Positions 7,569-15,263 of a stretch of 41,981 nt of DNA are shown in pieces (the stretch's first letter is position 1; each line of letters opens with the position of its first letter). Source of the stretch: JAGOEF01 sp964511665. GTDB taxonomy: Bacteria > Bacteroidota > Bacteroidia > Bacteroidales > ML635J-15. Where the stretch lies: positions 1 to 41,981 of the forward strand of contig CAZEHA010000030.1 in NCBI GenBank assembly GCA_964511665.1. The letters run 5' to 3'. The notes beneath the pieces are model-generated. The model did not search any database. It had not been told where the DNA came from and was given only the letters and a program-made list of their open reading frames with translations. The position numbers and the translations under genes are program-made.

Positions 7569-9014
7569 ATGAAAATACATTTGTTTATCATTACACTATT
7601 TTGTTTTTTGCGCCTCAATGTGTGTTATAGCACTGCACAGTCTGATTTTGAAGTCTGGTTGAAACAACCGGTGCTGCATAATGCTTCGGTAAGTATTTTA
7701 GGTATTGATGCCTCCACAGGCGATACCCTGTTCGAAAAAGATGCCGAACGTAGTTTAACACCTGCTTCGGTAATGAAACTGTTCAGTACAGCAACTGCCC
7801 TCGAGATGCTTGGACGCGACTTTAAGTTTAAGACAGAAATTGCCTATTCGGGTAGTATCGATTCTCAGGGAAACCTACACGGCGACATATATATTGTTGG
7901 TTACGGTGACCCATGTCTGGGGGCTGAACGTTTTGCCGAACTGTACCTGAAACCGGTCCATTTTATCGATACATGGGCGAAAGCAATCAAAGATGCCGGG
8001 ATAAAAAAAGTGAATGGTGCAATTGTTGGAGACCCATCTGCCTTTTGTTTCCCTTTTCAATATGGTTCGTGGCTATACGAAGATGTTGGGAATTATTATG
8101 CTGCACCGCTCAGTGGTCTTAGTATTTTCGAAAATTTGTATAAACTGCATTTTGTTACCGGATTTTTCGATGGCGACAGCACCCGTTTGTTGGGAAGCGA
8201 GCCTGAAATTTCGGGTATGACATTTACCAATAAGGTAGTTTCGGCAACAAAAGGGGGAGACCAAAGCTATATTTTTGGAGGAGCCGAGTGTAATCATAAA
8301 ATCATAAAGGGTAGCCTGCCGGTAAAACAATCGAAATTCACCATAAAAGGTTCTATTCCCAACCCTCCGCTTTATGCTGCCGAACGCTTGTGTGACGCAC
8401 TCACAAAAGCCAATATTTCCGTTGGTAAACCTCCCCGTGCGCTCGATGAGCAAGAACAACGACCTCCATTAAAAACGATATACACTACATGGTCGCCGCC
8501 TCTTAAGCGCATTTGCGATGCCACCAATTTATGGAGCCTGAACTTGTATGCCGATCATTTGGCCATTCAGTGTGCCGTAAACCAAAACAAAACAGCAATT
8601 GAAGCAGGAGTAGTTCTTCTTGATTTTTGGAAAACCAAAGGTATGAACACCCGGGGCCTGAAAATTGTGGATGGTTCGGGTCTGTCGGTATTTAATACGG
8701 TTAATGCCGGTCATTTGGTGTATTTACTGCATTATATGAAAAAAAAATCGGCATTGGCCGAGGTATTCGAAACCACCTTGCCTGTTGCCGGTAAATCGGG
8801 TACTCTGTCGCGCTATTGTGTGTATGGTTCAGGAAAAGAACGCATTAAAGCCAAAGGAGGCAGTATGACCGGTGTAAGAAGCATGGCCGGTTATGCGAAT
8901 ACAAAAAGTAATAAGCAAATCATATTTGCCGTTATTATTAATAACTACGACGAGTCGAATGGAGAAATCAGGAAAACACTCGAAGACTTGTTGAATATGA
9001 TTGCCGAAATGTAA
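7569..9014 (+). CDS. dacB: D-alanyl-D-alanine carboxypeptidase/endopeptidase (PBP4, peptidase S13)
   Basis: This enzyme cuts D-Ala-D-Ala ends or cross-bridges of peptidoglycan in the periplasm. The 481-residue protein starts with a signal peptide (about residues 1-23). The penicillin-binding motifs are in order: SVMK at 67-70 (catalytic Ser67 and Lys70), SLN in TNLWSLNLYADHL (second motif) and KSG in PVAGKSGTLSRY (third motif). The long insertion between motif one and motif two is typical of class C type 4 PBPs. I start at the ATG at 7569, since the ATG seven codons upstream overlaps the promoter. It ends 3 bp before the convergent stop of the ModE-like gene. Confidence 0.92.
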   Translation: MKIHLFIITLFCFLRLNVCYSTAQSDFEVWLKQPVLHNASVSILGIDASTGDTLFEKDAERSLTPASVMKLFSTATALEMLGRDFKFKTEIAYSGSIDSQGNLHGDIYIVGYGDPCLGAERFAELYLKPVHFIDTWAKAIKDAGIKKVNGAIVGDPSAFCFPFQYGSWLYEDVGNYYAAPLSGLSIFENLYKLHFVTGFFDGDSTRLLGSEPEISGMTFTNKVVSATKGGDQSYIFGGAECNHKIIKGSLPVKQSKFTIKGSIPNPPLYAAERLCDALTKANISVGKPPRALDEQEQRPPLKTIYTTWSPPLKRICDATNLWSLNLYADHLAIQCAVNQNKTAIEAGVVLLDFWKTKGMNTRGLKIVDGSGLSVFNTVNAGHLVYLLHYMKKKSALAEVFETTLPVAGKSGTLSRYCVYGSGKERIKAKGGSMTGVRSMAGYANTKSNKQIIFAVIINNYDESNGEIRKTLEDLLNMIAEM

Positions 9015-9017
9015 TAA

Positions 9018-9389
9018 TTAAAGAGGTTCTCTCAGTTCTTTTGTCATTTCGTCAAGAAAATCCTGTACCTGTTTGCCATAGGCTTCTTCGAAACTTCCAA
9101 ATACCTGAACAAAACGCTTGCCTTCGTTGGTTAAGCCCGAGCTTCCGCCACTCGCTCCGCCACGTTGTCGCTCTATTAAGTGAAATCCTAGTGTGTCTTC
9201 AATTTTTCGTAACTTATCCCAGGTTTTGCGATACGATAAGCCTAGTATTTCGATGGCCTGCTTAAGCGAACCCGTTTCTTCTATTGTTTTAAGTAAAATA
9301 TATTTGCCTTCGCCCAATACACCTTCTCCGGCAACGGTTTCGAGCCAAATCTTGAATTTAAAACTTACCTTGTCGAAATGCTTTTCCAT
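9018..9389 (-). CDS. ModE-like winged-helix DNA-binding protein
   Basis: A 123-residue protein resembling the N-terminal DNA-binding domain of ModE (LysR-type winged helix). Seen: GEGKYILLKTIEETGSL, the recognition-helix region SYRKTWDKLRKIEDTLG and the wing RQRGGASGGSSGLTNEGKRF. These are strongly conserved in ModE-type regulators of molybdate uptake. The C-terminal molybdate-binding (TOBE/MOP) domains of full ModE are absent, so if it senses metal it must do so differently. It is divergent from the L-serine dehydratase gene and may regulate it, but no molybdenum gene lies in the window, so the target is unknown. Confidence 0.82.
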   Translation of the reverse strand: MEKHFDKVSFKFKIWLETVAGEGVLGEGKYILLKTIEETGSLKQAIEILGLSYRKTWDKLRKIEDTLGFHLIERQRGGASGGSSGLTNEGKRFVQVFGSFEEAYGKQVQDFLDEMTKELREPL

Positions 9390-9411
9390 ATTGGTATTTT
9401 TTTGCTCTGTT

Positions 9412-9442
9412 CAAAAGTACTGATATTTTTTCATGTTTCAAA
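9412..9442 (-). promoter_or_regulatory. Promoter of the ModE-like gene
   Basis: On the minus strand TTTG (9439-9442), 19 bp and TACTTTTG (9412-9419) match the Bacteroidota promoter TTTG-N17-23-TAnnTTTG in both sequence and spacing. The start codon at 9389 lies 22 bp downstream of the -7 element. Confidence 0.65.
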
Positions 9443-9509
9443 GCAATTGCAGCCCAATAGAAAAACAGGGTATTTTTTTTAATTTTAACTTTTTAAAATA
9501 CCGGACCAT

Positions 9510-11726
9510 ATGGAATTTTCAGTTAATAAAAAACAAGTTGTAGATAAATTGCGCCACTTGGGTTTGCGCGATGCCGAAGTTTATGCTTTGGTAATGCCCG
9601 AAATGTATTTCGAAAAAACCGATGATGACGATTTCAGGCAGCACGAGGTTTTCTTCGATAAGTTTGTTGGTGCGGGTCGTAGTAATTGTTTGATGCACTA
9701 TAAAGGCGATATCGAAGAATTTGTTTTTATCGATTATCAAATACAAAAGCTTCGCGAGCAAATAGCCCGATATACATCACAATTGCGGAGTAACGAACTC
9801 CTCTATCGTATTTTCCCGAACAAAAAGCAAGGTTTTATTCTGGCAGCTATTTATGGCGATGTTATGCTAGGGGCTAGGGCTTCGGAGTTTACACCACCCG
9901 TTTTTGAAATTTTCTCGAACGATTTTTTCGAATCGAACGGAAAAATGAAAACACATCTTTACAGTAATTACAACAGCAGCACACGGTGTTTCACCATAAG
10001 GTGTATTAATGTGGCGCATAAAACCATGCTGGGAAATCTGCTCGAAACCATCGACCAGCACGAAATTTCGGTTGATATGATTGAAGTGTGGCGATTGCGC
10101 AATGCAACTGCACGGGTAATGAGTTTTTACGAAATAAACCTGTTTGTTGCGCAACATCTTCCCGAAGATGAAGTTGCATCGCTGCAAAGCGATTTCTATC
10201 GCTACATTCAGCACTTCACCGAGCCCATGAGTGTTTTCGATTTGGTGGGTCCCGCCATGGTAGGTCCGTCGAGTTCGCATACGGCAGGAGCCAATCGCAT
10301 AGGTCAAATAGCCCGTAGCATTATGATGGCCAAACAGCAACAGGGCGAAGTGCTTAAAAGCGTTGCGGTGAAACTGATTGGTTCGTTTCGCGATACTGGC
10401 GTGGGGCATAAAACACCCTCGGCACTGGGAGGTGGTTTATGGGGGCTGGCTACCAACAACGAGGAAATGATAGCGCACGGAGAACCCGATTTTTTGAAGC
10501 AACAGGGTGTGAAAATAGGAGAGCAGCATCTGGTGTTCGAAGGGTTTTTAAAAGGCAGCCCTGCCGATGACGAAAAATATACTTCAGAGAAAAACAGTAA
10601 CATTGCCGAAATACTATTTACCACGCAGCGCAACACCTACACCATTACCGGCTTTTCGATAGGCGGGGGCAATGTTGAGGTACGCTATTTTGGCAATGCG
10701 CTCGAAACGCCAATCAACGGAAAAACCGATTTCTACCTCGATGGCGATCGTATAGTTGCAAAGCAAAACGAAAACAACAGTTTGCCGGTAATAAAGTCAA
10801 TCTATGGCGAATCGGTAGAGCCCGGAAGCTACATCATGCCTTTTAATACTTTCGAAGAGTTAATCGAGTACAGTGCGAATACGCAGAAAACAATTCCCGA
10901 AATTGCCATCGAAGCCGAAATCAGTTTGCAATCGACAAGCCGGCTGATGGTGTACGAAACCATGCAGCAGTACTGGGAAATAATGCGCAGTTCGGTCGAA
11001 AAGGGAGTGAAGAGCACGCAATTGTCGCTGTTGAAATTGTCGGGCGACGATGCTTTCAAAATGAACAATTACAGGCATACAAACCTGTTGTTCGATAATA
11101 TATATGGAAAAGCCACCGCCTATGCCACTGCCGTTAACGAACTCAATGCCAAGAGCGGTGTTATTGTAGCCTGCCCCACGGCCGGCTCGTGCGGAATACT
11201 ACCCGGAGTGTTAACAGCCTATTGCGATACCCAAGTTGTTGACGAGAAAAAGCTTCTTGATTCACTGGTGGTTGCCGGTTTTTTGGGAATGTTGTTGTTT
11301 AACGATGTTTCGACTGCCGGAGCCGATTTTGGTTGCCAGGCCGAAGTTGGGTCGGCTGCCGCTATGGCTGCCGCAGCCTTGTGTTATCTCGAGAATGGCG
11401 ACACCGAATCCATTGTGAGTGCATTTACGCTTGCCATTAAGAACAGCCTGGGGCTGATTTGCGACCCTATTGCCGGTTTGGTCGAAGTGCCGTGTGTGAA
11501 ACGAAATGGTATTTATGCATCGGTGGCAATCAGTGCTGCATTCATGGCCCTTTCGGGTGTGCGTTCGTTTGTTTCGCCCGACGAGGTAATACTTACCATG
11601 CGCGAAGTGGGCGAGCGCATCAACAGCGATTATAAGGAAACTGCCCGTGCCGGCCTTGCCAAAACCCGCGATGGCAAACACGTTGAACGCATGTTTGAAT
11701 CGGAGGTTAAGAAGTTCTTCCAATAG
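9510..11726 (+). CDS. sdaA: Iron-sulfur L-serine dehydratase with long N-terminal extension
   Basis: L-serine dehydratase converts serine to pyruvate and ammonia through a [4Fe-4S] cluster. The 738-residue protein has three parts. Residues 1-240 are an extension I do not recognise; about 155-212 has an ACT-like strand/helix feel. Residues 240-500 form the beta domain, with FDLVGPAMVGPSSSHTAG at 243-260. The alpha domain follows, with CPTAGSCGILPG at 555-566. Cysteines C609, C651 and C662 have the spacing (42 and 11) of the cluster ligands in the Legionella enzyme. The C-terminal cysteine of that enzyme is absent here (end is KKFFQ). Fused alpha/beta enzymes usually have about 400-460 residues. 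It is divergent from a ModE-like regulator. Confidence 0.93.
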   Translation: MEFSVNKKQVVDKLRHLGLRDAEVYALVMPEMYFEKTDDDDFRQHEVFFDKFVGAGRSNCLMHYKGDIEEFVFIDYQIQKLREQIARYTSQLRSNELLYRIFPNKKQGFILAAIYGDVMLGARASEFTPPVFEIFSNDFFESNGKMKTHLYSNYNSSTRCFTIRCINVAHKTMLGNLLETIDQHEISVDMIEVWRLRNATARVMSFYEINLFVAQHLPEDEVASLQSDFYRYIQHFTEPMSVFDLVGPAMVGPSSSHTAGANRIGQIARSIMMAKQQQGEVLKSVAVKLIGSFRDTGVGHKTPSALGGGLWGLATNNEEMIAHGEPDFLKQQGVKIGEQHLVFEGFLKGSPADDEKYTSEKNSNIAEILFTTQRNTYTITGFSIGGGNVEVRYFGNALETPINGKTDFYLDGDRIVAKQNENNSLPVIKSIYGESVEPGSYIMPFNTFEELIEYSANTQKTIPEIAIEAEISLQSTSRLMVYETMQQYWEIMRSSVEKGVKSTQLSLLKLSGDDAFKMNNYRHTNLLFDNIYGKATAYATAVNELNAKSGVIVACPTAGSCGILPGVLTAYCDTQVVDEKKLLDSLVVAGFLGMLLFNDVSTAGADFGCQAEVGSAAAMAAAALCYLENGDTESIVSAFTLAIKNSLGLICDPIAGLVEVPCVKRNGIYASVAISAAFMALSGVRSFVSPDEVILTMREVGERINSDYKETARAGLAKTRDGKHVERMFESEVKKFFQ

Positions 11727-11786
11727 GGTAGCCTTCACATCACCGGGCACTGAGGGATTCGAGGCACAAGAATTGTTTCGAAGTGC

Positions 11787-11816
11787 CCATCCGAGTCATT
11801 CGCCGAAGACTTGGAT
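11787..11816. repeat. 30-bp hairpin repeat, copy 1
   Basis: Identical to 12059-12088. The arms begin CCATCCGAGTC and end GACTTGGAT; read as RNA they pair fully apart from one G-U pair, around a loop of about 10 bases. Confidence 0.8.
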
Positions 11817-11943
11817 AGGGAGCAATACTGTATGCCACAATCAAATATGCATAACCGAAGTCTTTTTCTTTCTAATACGTCATAGCGAACGTAGTGAAGC
11901 TATCTACCCAGTTAAAGACGCAAAACCAACAGCACTTCGAAGC

Positions 11944-11989
11944 ACTTGTGCAGAGCCCGTCGAAGTACTTGTGCAGAGCCCGTCGAAGT
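11944..11989. repeat. 23-bp tandem repeat, two copies
   Basis: Two identical 23-bp units (11944-11966 and 11967-11989), each beginning ACTTGTGCAGAGCC and ending CGTCGAAGT. They are preceded by a degenerate partial unit (ACTTCGAAG). With only two units and no spacers this is not a CRISPR array. Confidence 0.85.
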
Positions 11990-12037
11990 ACAGATTGCTT
12001 TGTCGCTCTAAGGAGCTCTGCGCAAAGACGGGCTCTT
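11975..12037 (+). terminator. Possible terminator hairpin for the serine dehydratase gene
   Basis: AGAGCCCGTC (11975-11984) pairs perfectly with GACGGGCTCT (12027-12036), with a nested CTTTG/CAAAG pair inside and a run of seven T (12036-12042) directly after. The loop is long (about 42 bases), so this may simply be a repeat element that works as a terminator. Confidence 0.45.
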
Positions 12038-12058
12038 TTTTTCGGTCTTCTGAATACT

Positions 12059-12090
12059 CCATCCGAGTCATTCGCCGAAGACTTGGATGG
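12059..12090. repeat. 30-bp hairpin repeat, copy 2
   Basis: Second copy of the repeat at 11787-11816. Here the arms extend to 11 bp, CCATCCGAGTC (12059-12069) and GACTTGGATGG (12080-12090), with one G-U pair in RNA. Confidence 0.8.
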
Positions 12091-12162
12091 AAATGAAGAA
12101 ATAAACTCAATTCTTTGCACAACATTGTAAAACCTGTTATATAGCTGTTTGCTTTTGACAAT

Positions 12163-12170
12163 TAAATTTG
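12163..12170 (+). promoter_or_regulatory. Putative -7 element of rocD
   Basis: TAAATTTG matches the Bacteroidota -7 consensus TAnnTTTG and lies 45 bp before the rocD ATG. No TTTG occurs at the normal upstream spacing (the nearest, at 12148-12151, is only 11 bp away), so the call is tentative. Confidence 0.4.
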
Positions 12171-12215
12171 CTTTTTTTGACACATTGAAAAAAACGTAAC
12201 CAAATAATAACTAAT

Positions 12216-13445
12216 ATGATTGAAACAAAAAAGATGACTCCTCAGGAGTACATGGACAAAGAAGCACAATATGGTGCACACAACTATCATCCTCTACCGG
12301 TGGTTCTCGATCGCGGCGAAGCTGCTTTTGTATGGGATGTTGAAGGGAAACGTTATTTTGATTTTCTTTCGGCGTATTCGGCTGTAAATCAAGGACATTG
12401 CCACCCAAAAATTGTTGATGCATTGTGCGAACAGGCCCGTAAACTTACTTTAACTTCGCGCGCATTCTACAACTCTGTGTTGGGCGATTACGAAGAATAC
12501 ATAACCAAGTATTTCGGTTACGACAAAGTGTTGCCCATGAACACAGGTGCCGAAGCTGATGAAACAGCACTGAAGTTGTGCCGCAAATGGGCCTATACAA
12601 AAAAAGGCATTGCCGAAAATCAAGCCAAAATTATTGTTTGCGAAGGTAATTTCCACGGGCGCACCATCACCATTATTTCGATGAGTACCGACCCTGATGC
12701 ATACACAGGTTACGGACCCTACACTCCCGGATTTGTAACAGTGCCTTATAACGACCTTGATGCCCTGGCTAAAGCTCTCGAAGACCCGAATGTTGCCGGC
12801 TTCCTTGTTGAACCCATTCAGGGCGAAGCAGGTGTGTATGTTCCCGAAGACGGATACCTGAAGAAAGCCTACGATATGTGTAAAGCCAAAAACGTACTTT
12901 TCATTGCCGACGAAGTGCAAACAGGTATTGCCCGTACAGGGAAATTGCTGGCCTGCGACCACGAAGGTGTTCGTCCCGACATCCTGATTTTGGGTAAAGC
13001 TCTATCAGGCGGTGTTATCCCTGTATCGGCAGTGTTGGCCGACGACGATATTATGCTCGTGATTCAACCCGGTCAACATGGTTCTACCTTTGGAGGTTTC
13101 CCTCTGGCAGGTAAAGTAGCTATGGCTGCTTTGCAGGTTGTAGAAGACGAAAAATTGTGCGAAAAATCGGAATACCTCGGTGAGATTTTCCGTCGCGAAA
13201 TGAAAGCCATCAAATCGGATATGATTGGCCTGGTACGTGGTAAGGGATTGCTGAATGCTGTGGTGGTTACTCCCAAAGATGGAAAAACAGCCTGGGATGT
13301 GTGCGTTGAAATGGCAGCAAACGGCGTGTTGGCAAAACCCACACATCAGCACATTATTCGCTTTGCTCCGCCATTGGTTATTACCGAAGAACAACTGATG
13401 GAAGCAATAGGCCTGATTAAAAAATCGTTTGAGAAGTTTATGTAA
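12216..13445 (+). CDS. rocD: Ornithine--oxo-acid aminotransferase
   Basis: RocD moves the delta-amino group of ornithine to 2-oxoglutarate, giving glutamate semialdehyde in arginine/ornithine breakdown and proline metabolism. The 409-residue class-III PLP aminotransferase has NTGAEADETALK (109-120, phosphate-binding turn), NFHGRT (145-150), the PLP-ring aspartate in ADEVQTG (D232) and the PLP lysine in LGKALSGG (K261). Features typical of ornithine aminotransferase rather than acetylornithine or GABA enzymes are AHNYHPLPVV (21-30) and SAYSAVNQGH (52-61). Length is normal. It is transcribed alone, ending at a strong bidirectional terminator. Confidence 0.95.
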   Translation: MIETKKMTPQEYMDKEAQYGAHNYHPLPVVLDRGEAAFVWDVEGKRYFDFLSAYSAVNQGHCHPKIVDALCEQARKLTLTSRAFYNSVLGDYEEYITKYFGYDKVLPMNTGAEADETALKLCRKWAYTKKGIAENQAKIIVCEGNFHGRTITIISMSTDPDAYTGYGPYTPGFVTVPYNDLDALAKALEDPNVAGFLVEPIQGEAGVYVPEDGYLKKAYDMCKAKNVLFIADEVQTGIARTGKLLACDHEGVRPDILILGKALSGGVIPVSAVLADDDIMLVIQPGQHGSTFGGFPLAGKVAMAALQVVEDEKLCEKSEYLGEIFRREMKAIKSDMIGLVRGKGLLNAVVVTPKDGKTAWDVCVEMAANGVLAKPTHQHIIRFAPPLVITEEQLMEAIGLIKKSFEKFM

Positions 13446-13462
13446 ATAGCCTTCCGATAAAT

Positions 13463-13492
13463 AAAAAAAGCAGCCGTTGAGCTGCTTTTTTT
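13463..13492. terminator. Bidirectional rho-independent terminator
   Basis: A 12-bp stem including GCAGC/GCTGC (13463-13474 with 13481-13492) and a 6-base loop, flanked by A-run and T-run. It lies between the convergent rocD and HAD genes and can serve both. Confidence 0.85.
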
Positions 13493-13508
13493 ATTGTATT
13501 TCACCGGT

Positions 13509-14201
13509 TTATAATATTGTAAGCAAATCGCTCAATTTGCCAATTTGGTATGTGACAGGTCGGGTGGCCGGCTTTTTAAAATGGTTGAACCATACTGTAT
13601 CAATGTCCATGGTATTGGCCCCCTGAATATCAACTTCAATGTCGTCGCCAATAACCAACGATTCAATAGGGTGCGCACAACTGCGAAGCATTACTTCTTC
13701 GAAATAGGCTTTTTCGGGTTTGTTATAGCCAATTTCTTCGCTGGTGAATATGTCTTTAAAATACTTCCGAAGTCCGCAATTGTCAATCTTTTGATATTGC
13801 ACTTCTTTGAAACCGTTGGTAATAAGATATAAGCTGTACTTGAGGTGCAAAGCGTTGAGTACTTCAATTGTTTCAGGAAAAAGTATGCACTTCATCGGAC
13901 TCTGGCTGATGTAGTCGTTTCCCAGTTTTTCGGCGAGCTCAATGTCGAAAATATCTTTTTCGGCCAGTGTCATCTGAAAACGCATCCAACGCAGGCAGTC
14001 TTTTGTGATGAGCTTGTAGCGGTATTGCCCCCACAGCATCTCGTTGTTTTTACGATAGGCAGCATGAAACTCTTCGAAATCGCAAAAATAGTTGTGCAAT
14101 GAATATGTGTCGTACAGCTCGCGGAGTGTTTGTGATGCACAGGCTTCGAAGTCGTAAAGCGTGCGGTCGAGGTCAAAAAATAAATATTGATATCGCTTCA
14201 T
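13509..14201 (-). CDS. yjjG: HAD-family noncanonical pyrimidine nucleotidase (YjjG-like)
   Basis: A 230-residue HAD phosphatase. Motif I is FFDLDRTLYDF (nucleophile D10, acid D12), motif II is LITNGF, motif III is the Lys of GYNKPEKAYF and motif IV is VIGDDIEVDIQGA. The RTLYDF variant, the helical cap of about 85 residues and the overall length fit the YjjG family, which dephosphorylates UMP/dTMP and modified pyrimidine nucleotides and protects against mutagenic analogues. Substrate choice is inferred from family similarity. It is monocistronic and converges on rocD with a shared terminator. Confidence 0.85.
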   Translation of the reverse strand: MKRYQYLFFDLDRTLYDFEACASQTLRELYDTYSLHNYFCDFEEFHAAYRKNNEMLWGQYRYKLITKDCLRWMRFQMTLAEKDIFDIELAEKLGNDYISQSPMKCILFPETIEVLNALHLKYSLYLITNGFKEVQYQKIDNCGLRKYFKDIFTSEEIGYNKPEKAYFEEVMLRSCAHPIESLVIGDDIEVDIQGANTMDIDTVWFNHFKKPATRPVTYQIGKLSDLLTIL

Positions 14202-14286
14202 TGTTTAAAAAATCGGCTGCAAAAATAGTTTTTAATCGCATAGATTGCAATGATATTTTGAACTTTCTTGTAACTTCACGAAATAA

Positions 14287-14314
14287 AAAAGCATGAGCTG
14301 CTGCCCATGCTTTT
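14287..14314 (-). terminator. Terminator of the SPFH gene
   Basis: AAAAGCATG (14287-14295) and CATGCTTTT (14306-14314) form a 9-bp stem with a 10-base loop. On the minus strand it is followed by a T-rich run, 24 bp after the SPFH stop codon. Confidence 0.7.
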
Positions 14315-14337
14315 CGGAGATATTGTGTTAAACAAAA

Positions 14338-15153
14338 CTAATTATTTCCCAAGATTAACGGCAGTCCATCGGCACCGGCTCCAATTACAATAACTTTGCT
14401 GTTGGGCGAGTTGGCAAGGGTCATAGTGGCCTCAATACCACGCATTTTCAGCAGGCTAGGTGTGAGCGATTGATTGATTATGGTATTTGCCCGCATTTCG
14501 CCTTCGGCTGCAATTTTCTTTCGTTCGGCTTCTTTTTGTTCTTTCTCGAGACGGAATTCGTAAGCCAGCGATTCCTGTTCTTGTTGCAGTTTATTCTCGA
14601 TAGCTTTCTTAATATCTGCCGGCAAATTTATCGAACGAATAAGTACCGCTTTGGTAACAATATAGTTTTCGTTTAGTTTTTGTGTTGCTTCCTGAATAAT
14701 GGCAACCTCAACCTCGGCACGCTTTTTCGAATAAATTTCTTCGGCTGTGTAGCGCCCCATTACTTGTCGTACGGTGGACCGTACCTCAGGTATTACCAGT
14801 TGATTGGTGAAATCTTCGCCAAAACGTCTGTGAAGAAAGGGTAATTGTGTGTAATTCGGATTAAACCTCACCGAAATGTCCACATTAATCGACAAACCAT
14901 TTTTGTCGAGCACGTCCATTGTCTCTTCGGTCTTGCGCTCCTTCACGTTATACACAATAAAGTCGTTCCATGGTGCCACAATGTGAAACCCGTCGCTAAA
15001 AACCATGGTAGTGTCGAGCCCCGAAGTGAACGGCCTGAATATAATACCTCGCTCACCCGGTTTTACGATGAAAAACATCGATCGGCCAACAATAATTAAA
15101 AAGAGCAATAAGGCTCCGCCCAGAATTAGTAATGTTTTTGTACTTTTGTTCAT
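14338..15153 (-). CDS. SPFH-domain / prohibitin family membrane protein
   Basis: A 271-residue protein with one N-terminal membrane segment (about residues 7-29), then an SPFH/band-7 domain (about 28-200): VKPGERGIIFRPF, APWNDFIVYNVKERKTEE, VRFNPNYTQLP and IPEVRSTVRQVMGRYTAEEI. The C-terminal part (about 195-235) is a charged helix, likely coiled coil (QQEQESLAYEFRLEKEQKEA). Prohibitin-type proteins form large membrane rings, often linked to proteases or membrane order. No protease gene lies beside it, so its partner is unknown. Its promoter lies partly inside the neighbouring, divergent phosphorylase gene. Confidence 0.88.
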   Translation of the reverse strand: MNKSTKTLLILGGALLLFLIIVGRSMFFIVKPGERGIIFRPFTSGLDTTMVFSDGFHIVAPWNDFIVYNVKERKTEETMDVLDKNGLSINVDISVRFNPNYTQLPFLHRRFGEDFTNQLVIPEVRSTVRQVMGRYTAEEIYSKKRAEVEVAIIQEATQKLNENYIVTKAVLIRSINLPADIKKAIENKLQQEQESLAYEFRLEKEQKEAERKKIAAEGEMRANTIINQSLTPSLLKMRGIEATMTLANSPNSKVIVIGAGADGLPLILGNN

Positions 15154-15211
15154 ATTAGCTAGTTTTAATTGTTAAACTTAATAATAACTGCATTATTAAT
15201 AAATTGTTTTA

Positions 15212-15219
15212 TAACTTTG
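15212..15219 (+). promoter_or_regulatory. Putative -7 element of the phosphorylase gene
   Basis: TAACTTTG fits TAnnTTTG and lies 34 bp before the ATG at 15254. There is no TTTG at the usual upstream spacing. Confidence 0.4.
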
Positions 15220-15231
15220 AAAATCACTGAA

Positions 15232-15263
15232 CAAATGTAATACATTGTTGCCTATGAAACAAA
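15232..15263 (-). promoter_or_regulatory. Promoter of the SPFH gene
   Basis: On the minus strand TTTG (15260-15263), 20 bp and TACATTTG (15232-15239) match the Bacteroidota consensus in sequence and spacing. The -33 box falls inside the first codons of the divergent phosphorylase gene, and the leader to the SPFH start would be about 70 nt. Confidence 0.6.

Larger units (their letters stand above)
11727..12215. repeat. Intergenic repeat island between sdaA and rocD
   Basis: This is the only stretch over 300 bp without a convincing gene. It contains a 30-bp direct repeat forming hairpins (11787-11816, 12059-12088), a short inverted repeat GGGCACT/AGTGCCC (11745-11751, 11782-11788), a sequence at about 11880-11906 that reads HSERSEAI in one frame, a 23-bp tandem repeat (11944-11989) and a segment at about 11990-12030 that reads ATKQSV on the minus strand. 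Such peptide-like readings are well-known signatures of short intergenic palindromic repeats in environmental genomes. Short overlapping reading frames here are artefacts of these repeats. The rocD promoter lies at the right end. Confidence 0.75.

Noticed and set aside
9867..10409. 180-codon minus-strand reading frame inside the serine dehydratase gene
   Set aside because: It lies fully inside a gene with clear motifs and has no recognisable protein features.
11944..11989. CRISPR-like repeat
   Set aside because: Only two units in direct tandem, with no spacers and no cas genes.
11647..12183. Several short reading frames on both strands, one containing HSERSEAI and others ATKQSV
   Set aside because: They overlap one another and are made of the palindromic repeats. 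Such peptide-like readings are well-known repeat artefacts, not genes.
15245..15253. TTG start for the phosphorylase gene
   Set aside because: The ATG at 15254 is in the same frame and agrees better with the family start.
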